Part shown: piece by piece, positions 18,010-27,194 of the stretch
Layout of the letters: each line of letters starts with the position of its first letter
Position numbering within the stretch: the stretch's first letter is position 1
From: Phycisphaerales bacterium
GTDB taxonomy: Bacteria; Planctomycetota; Phycisphaerae; Phycisphaerales; UBA1924
NCBI GenBank assembly: GCA_040221175.1
Contig: JAVJVK010000004.1
Coordinates: forward strand, 124,001-188,000
Length of the DNA: 64,000 nt
Direction of reading: 5' to 3'
Translations under genes and position numbers: made by a program
The notes under the pieces: model-generated
The model's database searches: none
What the model saw: only the letters and a program-made list of their open reading frames with translations
Told to the model about the DNA's origin: nothing

Positions 18010-19242
18010 ATGTCAGCAGGGTTGGACCCCATCGAAAGCCAGCGTCGCCAGCGTTTCCTGCTGGTCACGATCGTTCGCGTCGGGTTCTTTGCACTGTTCC
18101 TGACCGTCGCGCTGTTGTTCGTGCTCCGCCCGCCCATTGAGGGCGACCCGGACGAAACTCCCCTGGCCAGCCTGTATTGGTGGGCGACGATGATCGCCGC
18201 CGTGGTCATCGCCGGATGTGCGATCGCCATCGACCTCTTGACGCCACGCAAGAAGATCGCCACGCTGGTCAGCGTGTTCGTTGGTCTGGTCCTGGCAACG
18301 GTGGCCACGCTCGTGCTCTGGACGGTCATCGACGTCGTGGTCCAGGCCTGGGGCATCGACCTGCCCGAGCTCATGGCCATGGGCAAGATCCTGCTGGGCA
18401 TCGGCCTTGCCTACCTGGCCATCGTCACCGTGTTCCAGACGCAGGACGATCTCCGGCTCGTCATCCCTTACGTCGAGTTCAGCCGGCAGATCCGCGGCCC
18501 CCAACCCTGGCTGCTCGACACCAGCGCCCTCATCGACGGTCGCGTAATTGCGATGGCCGAAACGGGCCTGTTCCAGAGCCGGCTCATCGTCGCCCAGTTC
18601 GTGCTCGACGAACTCCAGCGTCTCAGCGACAGCCACGACAAGATGAAGCGGACCAGGGGCCGAGCGGGCTTGGACGCCGTGCGTCGCCTTCAGCGATCCA
18701 GCGCCATCGAGGTCAGCGTCGAATCCGTCACTCAGCACGCGCCGGAAGTCGATCAGGCGCTCATCGAGTTTGGCCAGCGCACGCCCGCGACCATCATCAC
18801 CACCGATAGCGGACTCGAGCGAGCCGCCAACATCCACGGCGTCCGCGTCCTGAACCTGCACACCATCGCCCAGTCCATGCGTTCGAACGTCATGCCGGGC
18901 GAGCGGATCGAAGTCCATCTGTTACGCGCCGGCGAGCAGCAAGGCCAGGCAGTGGGCTATCTGGACGACGGAACCATGATTGTGGCCGAGGATGGCGGCG
19001 ACCTCATTGGCGAACGGGTCATGCTGACAGTCCGCTCAACGCTGCAGACTTCCGCCGGCCGGCTCGTCTTTGCACGTGTCAATGAAGAATCATCTTCGAC
19101 GGGCGAACCGATCGGGCAGGAAGAATCCACTGCCGACGCTGATCCTGAGCCCGAGCCGACGCCCCCCCAGCCCTCGCGCCGCGTCGGCCCGCCGCCACGA
19201 ACGCCCGCGCGTCCGCGCACCGGCCGCAATCCGAGACGATGA
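18010..19242 (+). CDS. membrane-anchored PIN-TRAM domain protein (YacL-like)
   Basis: A 410-residue protein with four transmembrane segments in residues 15-140. A PIN nuclease domain follows (WLLDTSALIDGRVIAMAETG, VAQFVLDELQRLSDS, TIITTDSGLERAAN) with the conserved acidic residues of the metal site. The TRAM domain starts near residue 300 (PGERIEVHLLRAGEQQGQAVGYLDDGTMIVAE), and the C-terminus is Pro-rich. The layout matches the Bacillus YacL family, membrane-bound putative RNases. GGGGAA precedes the ATG at 18010. The gene ends 1 base before the stop of the opposing dockerin gene. Confidence 0.92.
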   Translation: MSAGLDPIESQRRQRFLLVTIVRVGFFALFLTVALLFVLRPPIEGDPDETPLASLYWWATMIAAVVIAGCAIAIDLLTPRKKIATLVSVFVGLVLATVATLVLWTVIDVVVQAWGIDLPELMAMGKILLGIGLAYLAIVTVFQTQDDLRLVIPYVEFSRQIRGPQPWLLDTSALIDGRVIAMAETGLFQSRLIVAQFVLDELQRLSDSHDKMKRTRGRAGLDAVRRLQRSSAIEVSVESVTQHAPEVDQALIEFGQRTPATIITTDSGLERAANIHGVRVLNLHTIAQSMRSNVMPGERIEVHLLRAGEQQGQAVGYLDDGTMIVAEDGGDLIGERVMLTVRSTLQTSAGRLVFARVNEESSSTGEPIGQEESTADADPEPEPTPPQPSRRVGPPPRTPARPRTGRNPRR

Positions 19243-19243
19243 C

Positions 19244-20050
19244 TCAACAACCGTCCTGGAAGGTCGAGATAAATCTCAAGAAATCAAAGATGTCGAAGAT
19301 GCCGTCTCCGGTGAAGTCGGCACGCGGGTTGCTCTGCGAGAACAGGATCTGGAAATCGAGGAAGTCGAAGAGGTCCAGCACGCCATCGGCCGTCACGTCG
19401 GCGCGGCAGGTGGTGGCAAAGAACGCGCTCGCTTCGAAGTTGGCCGACGCATCGCCGCCGATGGCCGCGGCATTGCTGGAAAACTCCACGCGCAGGCGAT
19501 ACGTCCCGGGCTCAAGGCGTCCCGCCGCGGTCTCTCCCGTCGCGCTGTCGCTCGTCCGTAGCACGATCTCGGACACCCGCTCGCCCGAACTCAGCACGAT
19601 AACGCCCTCGTCGACGACCAGAAGCCGCAGCGTACCGCTGTTGGCCGCGGCCCCGGATATCTCCGATCTGCCATAGACCGCCGCGAGCGTGAACGGCGTG
19701 GAGGCATCCACGTCGATCAGCAGGTTCTCCGTGGCGAACGACGTGGCACGACCGTCGGGCACGCCACCGGTCGTCGCGGTGACGTTGAGTTCTGCATCGA
19801 CCTCGAAGCTCAAGGGGCCAGTCGGGCCCGAGACGAGATCGACCGACGAGACACTGGCCGGGCTTGCGCCGACCTGGAAGTCCACGTCAAACGGCCGGTA
19901 CAACTGCTCGAATCGAACCCGCTGCTCACCGTCCGCAAAAGCTGAGGCCGAAGCGGATCGGCCGACGGGGTCGATCGGCTGCTGGCCCAACGCCGATGCG
20001 GCCAGCACGAGCCCGACGACCCACGCAAACAACGTCTTCCTGAGAATCAT
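19244..20050 (-). CDS. secreted GC-type dockerin protein
   Basis: A 268-residue exported protein. The signal peptide is residues 1-23 (MILRKTLFAWVVGLVLAASA, cleaved near LGQ). The middle is a beta-sandwich-like domain (residues 30-200, rich in Ser/Thr/Val, with LRLLVVDEGVIVLSSGERV). The C-terminal dockerin-like pair (CRADVTADGVLDLFDFLDF, ADFTGDGIFDIFDFLRF) ends in DGC. The first repeat is degenerate in its calcium loop. GGGAGGT precedes the ATG at 20050. The promoter upstream carries a perfect palindrome. The ligand or substrate is unknown. Confidence 0.9.
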   Translation of the reverse strand: MILRKTLFAWVVGLVLAASALGQQPIDPVGRSASASAFADGEQRVRFEQLYRPFDVDFQVGASPASVSSVDLVSGPTGPLSFEVDAELNVTATTGGVPDGRATSFATENLLIDVDASTPFTLAAVYGRSEISGAAANSGTLRLLVVDEGVIVLSSGERVSEIVLRTSDSATGETAAGRLEPGTYRLRVEFSSNAAAIGGDASANFEASAFFATTCRADVTADGVLDLFDFLDFQILFSQSNPRADFTGDGIFDIFDFLRFISTFQDGC

Positions 20051-20096
20051 GGCTCTACCTCCCACTAAGCGGCGCTTTCATGCACTCTCACCCCGT

Positions 20097-20125
20097 ATTG
20101 TAATCGATCGGCCTCCGATCGTGAA
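20097..20125 (-). promoter_or_regulatory. promoter with palindromic operator for the dockerin gene
   Basis: On the minus strand TTCACG and TACAAT are 17 bases apart. The spacer and the edge of the -35 box hold a perfect inverted repeat, CGATCGG CCT CCGATCG (20105-20121). Its position between the promoter boxes suits a repressor site. The predicted transcript starts about 40 bases before the ATG. Confidence 0.6.
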
Positions 20126-20223
20126 GCAAACCTGCCAAACGAACGCCATTCCCAAATTGATGCTGGCCTGCAGCCTGCCGCTACCGAACCCACCGAAATG
20201 CGAACTACGATGCCGGTGGAACA

Positions 20224-23200
20224 ATGGCATCGAACACTCGGGACATCCTGAACGACGTCCGCGGCCTGTTGGGGCGTCTCGACGAGGCAATGGTCGCGGA
20301 TCGACGACGCCTGCGACGCGAGCTGCGCGCCCTGCGAGACCAACTCGCCCGAGGGCAGAGCGGCCAAGAGACGCCCGGCCTCGTCGCCGCGCTGGGCAAT
20401 CGGCTCGAAACCTCTATCGATCGCCGGGCCGAGCGTGCCCGCGCCATCCCCACGCCCGACTTCGACCTGGACCTGCCCGTGCTCGAGGCGCGGCCGCAGA
20501 TCGAAGAAGCCATCCGCGACAACCAGGTGGTGGTCATCTGTGGCGAGACGGGCTCGGGCAAGACCACGCAGCTTCCCAAGATCTGCCTGAACCTGGGCCG
20601 CGGCGCGGCCGGACTGATCGGGCACACCCAGCCCCGCCGCATCGCGGCCCGCAGCGTGTCGGCCCGCATCGCCGAGGAACTGAGCGTCGAGTTGGGGGGC
20701 CTGATCGGCTACCAGGTTCGCTTCGATGAGCGGCACAGCGAGGACACCGCCGTGAAGGTGATGACCGATGGCGTGCTGCTGGCCGAGACCCAGCGCGACC
20801 GCTGGCTGGACAAGTACGACACCATCATCGTCGACGAAGCGCATGAGCGCAGCCTGAACATCGACTTCCTGCTGGGCTATCTCAAGCGGCTCATGCCCAA
20901 GCGCCCCGACCTGCGCATCATCGTCACCAGCGCGACCATCGACCCCGAGCGGTTCAGCCGACACTTCGACGACGCGCCGATCCTCGAGGTCTCGGGCCGG
21001 ACGTATCCGGTCGAGCTGCGATACGAGCCGCCGGGCGTCGACCTAACGGATACCCGCGAGCTGGTGAAGGCCACCGTTGACGCTGTGAACAACGCCTGCC
21101 GCGAGGGCCAGGGCGACGTGCTGGTCTTCCTGCCCGGCGAGCGCGAGATCCGCGAGGTCGCCAAGAGCCTGGAGAAGGGAAAGGAAGTCGGTCGCTCGGT
21201 GCTGCCGCTCTACTCGCGACTATCGGCAGAAGAACAGAACCGCGTCTTCAAGCCCGGCGGCGGGCGGCGCATCGTCCTGGCGACCAACGTCGCCGAGACC
21301 TCGATTACCGTGCCGGGCATCCGCTACGTCGTCGATCCCGGCCTTGCCCGCCTGAACCGCTACAGCCCGCGCACGCGTGTGCAGCGCTTGCCCATCGAAA
21401 ACATCAGCCGCGCATCCGCCGACCAACGGGCCGGGCGGTGTGGCCGCGTGGGGCCGGGCATCTGCGTGCGCCTGTACGACGAGAACAGCTACGAGAGCCG
21501 GCCACGCTTCACCGACCCGGAGATCGTCCGCACGAACCTGGCCGGCGTCATCCTGCAGATGAAGGCCCTGAAGCTGGGCGACATCGAGGACTTTCCGCTG
21601 CTCGAGCGTCCGGACCGCCGGGCCGTGCAGGACGGCCTACAGACGCTGCGTGAGCTGAGCGCTATCGACGAGGAGCAGAAGCTCACGAAGATCGGTCGCG
21701 AGCTGGCCCGCCTGCCGATCGACCCACGCATCGGCCGCATCCTGATCGCCGCAGCTCGGGAAGACTGCCTGAACGAGGTTCTGGTCATCGCCAGCGCCTT
21801 GAGCGTGCAGGACCCGCGCGAGCGCCCCTTCGACAAGCGCGACCAGGCCGACGAGCTGCACGCCGAGTACGACCACCCCGAGAGCGACTTCCTGGCATAC
21901 TGGAACCTCTGGGAGATCGCCCACGGCGGGCGGCGCAACATCACCACTGGTCGCCTTGGAAACCTCTGCCGCAGCCGCATGCTCAGCTTCACGCGGATGC
22001 GCGAGTGGATCGACACGCAGAAGCAGCTCCGCGGGCTGATGGCCGAGCTTGGCTACCACATCAACAGCAAGCCGGCGACCTACAGCGAGATCCACAAGGC
22101 GATCCTTGCCGGCTTCCTGGGCGGCATCGGCAAGAAGGGCGACAAGAAGGAGTTCCAGGGCGTTGGCCAGAGCTTCGTGATCCACCCGAGCAGCTCCATC
22201 CTCGAGGGCGCTAAGCGGAAGGATGCGCCAGCCCTCGACTGGATCGTGTCGGCCGAACTCGTGCGCACCACCAAGCTCTTCGCCCGCACGTGTGCGCGCG
22301 TTCGGCCGACGTGGATCGAGCAGGTCGCCGGCGACCTCTGCAAACGAACCTACGAGAACCCCCACTTCCGCGCTGGAAGCGGCAAGGTCTACGCGTTCGA
22401 GCGTGTCTCGCTGTTCGGACTCGAGATCATCGCCAAGCGCCGCGTCGACTACGGCCGCGTGAACCCTGCCGAGGCGCGGGAGCTGTTCATCCATCATGGG
22501 CTGGTGGACGGCCAGCTCAAGACCGACGCCAAGGCCCTCGAGGCAAACAAGCAACTCCAGGACGAGCTACGCACGCTCGAGGACAAGGCCCGCAGGCGGG
22601 ATCTGGTCGCCGACATCCAGCGACGCTTCGCGTTCTACGAGAAGCGACTGCCCGACAACGTGTGGACCGCCGAACGCTTCGAGACCTGGCGCAGGCAGAT
22701 CGAGAAGGAAGAGCCCGGCCGCCTGGAGATGACCACCGGCGACCTGCTGCTCAATGACGCCTCGGCCATCACGCCGCAGAAGTACCCCGATAAGGTCGAT
22801 GTCAGTGGCACGCGCCTGCCGCTGACCTATCGCTTCGAGCCCGGCGAGGCCGACGACGGCGTGACGGTGAACGTACCGATCGAGGCCCTCGGCCGGCTGC
22901 GCACGAGCGACCTGGACTGGATGGTGCCGGGCTTGCTGGCCGAGCGGGCCCAGGCGATGCTGAGAGCGCTGCCCAAGGCCGTGCGGCGGAACATCGACGC
23001 GAAGGTCGTGGCTCAGGAATTTGCCGAGGCAAACAGCCAGACCAAGGACCAGGCCGACGCGCCAACGCTGGCCGAGGCGCTCGCGCTGCACGTGGCGAAG
23101 CTCACCGGCGTAGACGTGAACGCCGACGAACTTGCCGCGGCCCCGGTGCCCGAGCACACCCGGCCCAACATCCGCGTCATCGACGGCAAGGGCCATGAGC

Positions 23201-24210
23201 TTGCGCAAAGCCGCGACCTGATGGGCCTGAAGGCCCGCCTGTCCAACCGCCTGCGCGACGCGCTGCTGAAGGCCGACCGCCGCTGGCCCGACCGCCGCGG
23301 CATCACGTCGTGGGACTTTGGTCGCCTACCCGAGCAACTCGAGATCCGTCGACCCGGCGTGCACGTCGTCGCCTACCCGGCCATCGTCGACATGGGCGAC
23401 TCGGTGCGCACCGCCATGCTCGAGCGCCCCGAGGCGGCCGAGGCGGTCAACCGGCGCGGAGTGCGCCGGCTGATGATGCTCGCCGCCCGCCGCGCCCTGA
23501 AGCAGCACGTGGAGAAGCTGCCGGCGATGGACGGCTTGCTGGCAACCTACGCCGTGTTGGGCGCGTCCGACCAGCTCCGAAGCGACCTGCTCGCGCTCGT
23601 CGCCGAGATGGCGTTCATGGAAGGCAAGTCCCTGCCACGCACCAAGGACGAGATGGACGCGGCGATCGAAGAGGGGCTGGAGGGCCTGGGCCAGGCCGCC
23701 GACAGGGCGGTGAAGCTCGCCGACGAGATCCTGGCCCGGGCCGTGCGATTGCGAGCGCGCACCGAGGCGGACATCCCCCCGCCCCAGCGGGCCGCTGCCG
23801 CAGACGTCGCCGAGCACGTGCACGCCCTCACGCCCGGCGGGTTCCTTTCTCGAACGCCGCCGGCGTGGCTTGCGCGCCTGCCCAGGTACCTCGACGCCGA
23901 CCGCCTGCGGCTGGATAAGCTCCGCGGGACGGCGATCGACCGCGACCACCGGGCCATGCAAAGCATTGCCCACCACGAGGCCCGCCGCCGACGCGTGCTT
24001 GCGCTTGGCGCCGACGCCGCACAGGAAGCCATGGACCGCTGCCCGGCGCTGGCCGAGTACCGCTGGATGTGCGAGGAGCTGCGCGTGGCGACGTACGCCC
24101 AGGAGCTCGGCGTGGCGGTGCCGGTGAGCGACGCCAGGCTCGAATCGCTGTGGCGGCGCGTGCTCGAGGACGCCGCGGGCGTGGCGCCAGAGTTGGCAAC
24201 GGTGGCGTAG
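20224..24210 (+). CDS. hrpA: ATP-dependent RNA helicase HrpA (DEAH box)
   Basis: A 1328-residue helicase, the usual HrpA length. Walker A GETGSGKTTQ lies near residue 107, the DEAH box VDEAHERS near 203, motif III TSATID, and motif VI QRAGRCGRVGPG. The HA2 and OB-fold regions follow, then the long C-terminal domain specific to HrpA (including DFGRLPEQLEI and AYPAIVDMGD). HrpA unwinds RNA and helps resolve stalled or collided ribosomes in the cytosol. A weak GGTGGA precedes the ATG. The next gene follows after 22 bases. Confidence 0.97.
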   Translation: MASNTRDILNDVRGLLGRLDEAMVADRRRLRRELRALRDQLARGQSGQETPGLVAALGNRLETSIDRRAERARAIPTPDFDLDLPVLEARPQIEEAIRDNQVVVICGETGSGKTTQLPKICLNLGRGAAGLIGHTQPRRIAARSVSARIAEELSVELGGLIGYQVRFDERHSEDTAVKVMTDGVLLAETQRDRWLDKYDTIIVDEAHERSLNIDFLLGYLKRLMPKRPDLRIIVTSATIDPERFSRHFDDAPILEVSGRTYPVELRYEPPGVDLTDTRELVKATVDAVNNACREGQGDVLVFLPGEREIREVAKSLEKGKEVGRSVLPLYSRLSAEEQNRVFKPGGGRRIVLATNVAETSITVPGIRYVVDPGLARLNRYSPRTRVQRLPIENISRASADQRAGRCGRVGPGICVRLYDENSYESRPRFTDPEIVRTNLAGVILQMKALKLGDIEDFPLLERPDRRAVQDGLQTLRELSAIDEEQKLTKIGRELARLPIDPRIGRILIAAAREDCLNEVLVIASALSVQDPRERPFDKRDQADELHAEYDHPESDFLAYWNLWEIAHGGRRNITTGRLGNLCRSRMLSFTRMREWIDTQKQLRGLMAELGYHINSKPATYSEIHKAILAGFLGGIGKKGDKKEFQGVGQSFVIHPSSSILEGAKRKDAPALDWIVSAELVRTTKLFARTCARVRPTWIEQVAGDLCKRTYENPHFRAGSGKVYAFERVSLFGLEIIAKRRVDYGRVNPAEARELFIHHGLVDGQLKTDAKALEANKQLQDELRTLEDKARRRDLVADIQRRFAFYEKRLPDNVWTAERFETWRRQIEKEEPGRLEMTTGDLLLNDASAITPQKYPDKVDVSGTRLPLTYRFEPGEADDGVTVNVPIEALGRLRTSDLDWMVPGLLAERAQAMLRALPKAVRRNIDAKVVAQEFAEANSQTKDQADAPTLAEALALHVAKLTGVDVNADELAAAPVPEHTRPNIRVIDGKGHELAQSRDLMGLKARLSNRLRDALLKADRRWPDRRGITSWDFGRLPEQLEIRRPGVHVVAYPAIVDMGDSVRTAMLERPEAAEAVNRRGVRRLMMLAARRALKQHVEKLPAMDGLLATYAVLGASDQLRSDLLALVAEMAFMEGKSLPRTKDEMDAAIEEGLEGLGQAADRAVKLADEILARAVRLRARTEADIPPPQRAAAADVAEHVHALTPGGFLSRTPPAWLARLPRYLDADRLRLDKLRGTAIDRDHRAMQSIAHHEARRRRVLALGADAAQEAMDRCPALAEYRWMCEELRVATYAQELGVAVPVSDARLESLWRRVLEDAAGVAPELATVA

Positions 24211-24232
24211 GGTCAAACGGGAGGCGTTGCCC

Positions 24233-24757
24233 ATGGGCCTGGGGCTCGACACGCTCGCTCGCATTTCGCGCTGCCCGCGCTGCGGCTACGACCTGACCGG
24301 CCTGGGCCAGGTCGATCCGTGCCCCGAGTGCGGCGCCGACGCCGACGCGCGCCGGGAGATGCGAGACAAGCGCGAGCGGCGCCTGGCGTTCCTGCATTCC
24401 TACTGGGCCCTGGCCATCCTCTCGGCCCTGCCGCTGCTGGCGCTGGGCGTAAACGCCATCGCCGCCACGCTCTGGCAAAACGCCCTGCCCTGGCAGCCCG
24501 GCTACCACGCCCACGTGGAGAGCAACGACTTCCTGCTGCTGGACGTCTCGGCCGGCCTGACCATCCTGGGCTTCCTGGGCTCGGTGGTGCTGTGGCCCTT
24601 CCTGGTGCTGCTGCTGGCCTACACGCTCTGGTCGCGCTGGTGCGATCGCCACCACCGGGCCACGCCCTGGTGGCTCTGGCTGCTCATGCCCGGGCCCATC
24701 CTGCTGCCGTTCGCCATGTGGTGGGCCATCGGCTGGCTGCTGGTCTTCCCAGATTAA
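24233..24757 (+). CDS. zinc-ribbon membrane protein
   Basis: A 174-residue protein. The N-terminal zinc ribbon has two Cys pairs, CPRCGYDLTGLG and CPECGAD, a pattern common in planctomycete membrane proteins. Three hydrophobic segments follow, roughly residues 57-80, 100-130 and 145-172. The ATG at 24233 is preceded by GGGAGG with 8-base spacing; a TTG two codons earlier is less likely. It is probably co-transcribed with hrpA. The function is unknown; a metal-bound sensor or scaffold is possible. Confidence 0.85.
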   Translation: MGLGLDTLARISRCPRCGYDLTGLGQVDPCPECGADADARREMRDKRERRLAFLHSYWALAILSALPLLALGVNAIAATLWQNALPWQPGYHAHVESNDFLLLDVSAGLTILGFLGSVVLWPFLVLLLAYTLWSRWCDRHHRATPWWLWLLMPGPILLPFAMWWAIGWLLVFPD

Positions 24758-24888
24758 CGGCGTCGCCCCGAACCGCAACGCGGCGGGCCGATTTCTCGTA
24801 GCCCACGATGCAAGGATCCTTCGCCCGGCCCGACCCAACCTGCGCGACACGAAACCGACCACCAACCAGACCCCCGAAAGGACGCACC

Positions 24889-25461
24889 ATGACCCGGACC
24901 CCCTTCACCCCCGCGATCCCCACTGCTGCCCTGCTCGCCGCCTGCGCCGCCCCGGCCCTGGCCCAGATGCCCGCTCCGGGCTGGGAGGCCGAGTTGAGCA
25001 TGATCTCCCACCTGGTCTCGGGCACGGTGGTCGTGGTCGACGAGGACACGATCCGCATCGACAACTTCACCTTCGACGGCCGGGGCCTGGACGTCCGCGT
25101 CTACCTGGGCGTCGACGAGAGCAGCTTCGCCAGCGGCATCGCCGTGGGCCCGCAACTCGTTGGCATGCCCTTCAGGGGCGAGAGCCTGGTCATCGACCTG
25201 CCCGCGGGCGAGACCATCGACGGCTGGCACGCCGTCAGCATCTGGTGCGTGGACATCCCCGTCAGCTTCGGCCAGGGCACGTTCATGGCCCCGCCCTGCC
25301 GGGCCGACATGGACGGCGACGGCGAGCTGACCATCTTCGATTTCCTCGCGTTCCAGAACGCCTTCGACGCCGGCGACGCCATGGCCGACTTCGACGGCGA
25401 TGGCGAACTCACGATCTTCGACTTCCTGGCGTTCCAGAACGAGTTCGACGCGGGCTGCTGA
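24889..25461 (+). CDS. secreted DM13-domain protein with GC-type dockerin
   Basis: A 190-residue exported protein. After a signal peptide (ending PALAQ) comes a DM13-type domain: HLVSGTVVVVDEDTIRIDNF, FDGRGLDVRVYLGVDES and the late HAVSIWCVDIPVSFGQGTF with its conserved Cys. DM13 domains are extracellular and are thought to act in redox or electron transfer. The C-terminal dockerin pair (CRADMDGDGELTIFDFLAF, ADFDGDGELTIFDFLAF) ends in Gly-Cys. GAAAGGA lies before the ATG at 24889. It is convergent with the asparaginase gene. Confidence 0.88.
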   Translation: MTRTPFTPAIPTAALLAACAAPALAQMPAPGWEAELSMISHLVSGTVVVVDEDTIRIDNFTFDGRGLDVRVYLGVDESSFASGIAVGPQLVGMPFRGESLVIDLPAGETIDGWHAVSIWCVDIPVSFGQGTFMAPPCRADMDGDGELTIFDFLAFQNAFDAGDAMADFDGDGELTIFDFLAFQNEFDAGC

Positions 25462-25500
25462 AGGGAGGTTCGCCTTGCCGGGCGGAGCCCGGTCTGCGCC

Positions 25501-26673
25501 CTACTCGTACACCGACGCGCACCGCTCGATCCGAGCCCCCGCGGCGTCGCACACCGCGAAGCGGCCGCCGGGCATGATCGAAGCCGAGCCGAACGCTCCG
25601 TCCTTGCGCACGGCGTAGAGCTTGACGTCGAAGTTCACGCGCCCATCCTCACCACGCAGCCGCTTCTCCTTCGTCCGTCGCACGATGTCGCCGGCGACCT
25701 CCAGGCAGGCCTCGGTGGGCGAGAGCCCGCGCTCCATGGCGCGGACGATGCTGAAGCCCCCGCAGTTGAGGATCACCGCCTCACCCCGCCCCGTCGCGCC
25801 CGCGGAGCCGACCTCGTTGTCGCAGTACATGCCCGCCCCGGTGATGGGCGAGTCGCCCACGCGGCCGGGGATCTTCCACGAGAGCCCGCTCGTCGTCGTG
25901 CAACTCGCCACGTCGCCCCGGGCGTCGACGGCGCAGCAGTTGATGGTGCCGGTGGTGTAGGGCACGCCATTGCGCCAGCGGACGTCGTGGTCGGCGGCGA
26001 GCTTCTTGAGTTCGTCGCCGATCTCGTTCTTGCCGATCGGGCCACGCCCTCGATTCATCGGGTCACGCGGGTCCCAATCGAGTTGATCGTCGTCCAGCCA
26101 GTCGTCGCGGTCGTTCAGGTTGGCCTTCCACCGCATCCACAGGGCGCGCGTGCGGTCGGTCATGAGGTCCTCTTCCTTGAAGCCGTGGGCAAGCGCGAAC
26201 TTCCTGGCCCCCTCGCCGACGATCAGGCAGTGGTCGGTGCGCTTCAGGACCAGCAGCGCGACGGCGGCGGGGTTGCGGATGCCCTCGATGCACGCGACGG
26301 CGCCGCTCTTGTGCGTGGGCCCGTGCATGACCGACGCGTCGAGCTGGATGACGCCCTCTTCGTTGGGCAGCCCGCCGTAGCCCACGCTCAAATCATCGGG
26401 ATCATCCTCGACCAGCGTCACGCCGGCAACAACGGCGTCGGCCGGGTCGGCGCCCTCACCGAGCATGGCGTACGCCCGCTCGACCGCCCCCAGCCCGTTC
26501 GCGCTGGCGATGACAACAGGCCCGCCACCCCCACCGTCCTGACGCGGCCGTGGCCCCCCCGCCATCACCCGCCCGGGCAGCCCCAGGCCGATGGACGCCC
26601 CGGCCAACCCGGCCGCCCCAAGCCCGCCAAGAGCAACCCCGCCCGAGAGCACGTCACGCCGTGAGATGGTCAT
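25501..26673 (-). CDS. Tat-exported N(4)-(beta-N-acetylglucosaminyl)-L-asparaginase-type Ntn hydrolase
   Basis: A 390-residue protein. The N-terminus has the twin-arginine signal SRRDVL followed by an Ala/Gly/Leu hydrophobic core. The Ntn-hydrolase body has SVGYGGLPNEEG (GLPN), DASVMHGPT and the autocleavage site TTGTINCCAVDA, where Thr becomes the N-terminal nucleophile. The GRVGDSPITGAG motif that binds the substrate carboxylates follows. Family members split Asn-linked glycans or beta-aspartyl bonds. Secretion points to use of extracellular glycopeptides. The start at 26673 is weakly supported, as no good ribosome binding site is visible. The 21-bp repeat array lies about 80 bases upstream. 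Confidence 0.92.
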   Translation of the reverse strand: MTISRRDVLSGGVALGGLGAAGLAGASIGLGLPGRVMAGGPRPRQDGGGGGPVVIASANGLGAVERAYAMLGEGADPADAVVAGVTLVEDDPDDLSVGYGGLPNEEGVIQLDASVMHGPTHKSGAVACIEGIRNPAAVALLVLKRTDHCLIVGEGARKFALAHGFKEEDLMTDRTRALWMRWKANLNDRDDWLDDDQLDWDPRDPMNRGRGPIGKNEIGDELKKLAADHDVRWRNGVPYTTGTINCCAVDARGDVASCTTTSGLSWKIPGRVGDSPITGAGMYCDNEVGSAGATGRGEAVILNCGGFSIVRAMERGLSPTEACLEVAGDIVRRTKEKRLRGEDGRVNFDVKLYAVRKDGAFGSASIMPGGRFAVCDAAGARIERCASVYE

Positions 26674-26753
26674 GGTCCAGCGTAGCCGGGGGTGCGGGCG
26701 ACGGCCGCCGGCGGGGAGAGGCCGGGGGTCGGGGAGATTCTCGGGCGTGCGGA

Positions 26754-27018
26754 GAGGAGCTCCAAGCGCGTCGGGAGGAGCTCCTGCAGCGTCAAGAGGA
26801 GTTCCTGACGCGTCGGGAGGAGCTCCTGCAGCGCCAAGAGGAGTTCCTGACGCGTTAAGAGGAGTTCTTGCAGCGTCGGGAGGAGCTCTTGCAGCGTCAA
26901 GAGGAGCTCTCGCAGCGTCAAGACGAGTTCTTGACGCGTCGGGAGGAGTTCTTGACGCGTCAAGAACTCTTCCGACTCGTGCAAGAACTCCTCCGACTCG
27001 TGCAGGAACTCTTCTCGG
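26754..27018. repeat. 21-bp tandem repeat array, 12 full copies plus a part
   Basis: Twelve contiguous 21-base units (first at 26754, last full unit ending at 27005) and a 13-base remnant. Two interleaved types alternate, for example GAGGAGCTCCTGCAGCGTCAA-like and GAGGAGTTCCTGACGCGTCGG-like; the last units change to GAACTCCTCCGACTCGTGCA. On the plus strand each unit would read as a heptad E-E-L/F-L-Q/T-R-Q/R, but a TAA interrupts unit 5. It lies in the 521-base divergent region between the asparaginase and the FG-GAP gene; the rest of that region holds only the FG-GAP promoter. Confidence 0.9.
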
Positions 27019-27143
27019 GGGCGCCAGGGCGGTTTCTCTATCGGACCGGGCCTTCTCGGACGGTGGCCCGAGGAGCGCCGGGCATCGCCATGCGATCGAG
27101 CGCGCCGGCCCCCGGCCCGAGCGCCGAAGGCCCGAAAACGATC

Positions 27144-27172
27144 TTGGTCGGACGGGCGGCTTGCGGTACACT
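27144..27172 (+). promoter_or_regulatory. promoter of the FG-GAP dockerin gene
   Basis: TTGGTC and TACACT are separated by 17 bases; the predicted start lies about 16 bases before the ATG, leaving room for the AAGGAG ribosome binding site. The GGTACACTGG core matches that before the gene at 9115. Confidence 0.6.
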
Positions 27173-27194
27173 GGCGCGAACGAAGGAGCATCCC

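Noticed and set aside
17607-18401. Upstream extension of the 803-residue membrane protein's reading frame
   Set aside because: The extra 265 codons run over the SRP RNA and the start of the PIN-TRAM gene and have no protein-like features; the ATG at 17606 leads directly to the membrane segments.
19243-19243. Frameshift between the PIN-TRAM and dockerin genes because they almost touch
   Set aside because: They are convergent, each has a proper stop and a complete domain set, so a 1-base gap is simply tight packing.
25462-25500. Terminator between the DM13 and asparaginase genes
   Set aside because: CCGGGC/GCCCGG can pair, but no T-run follows on either strand.
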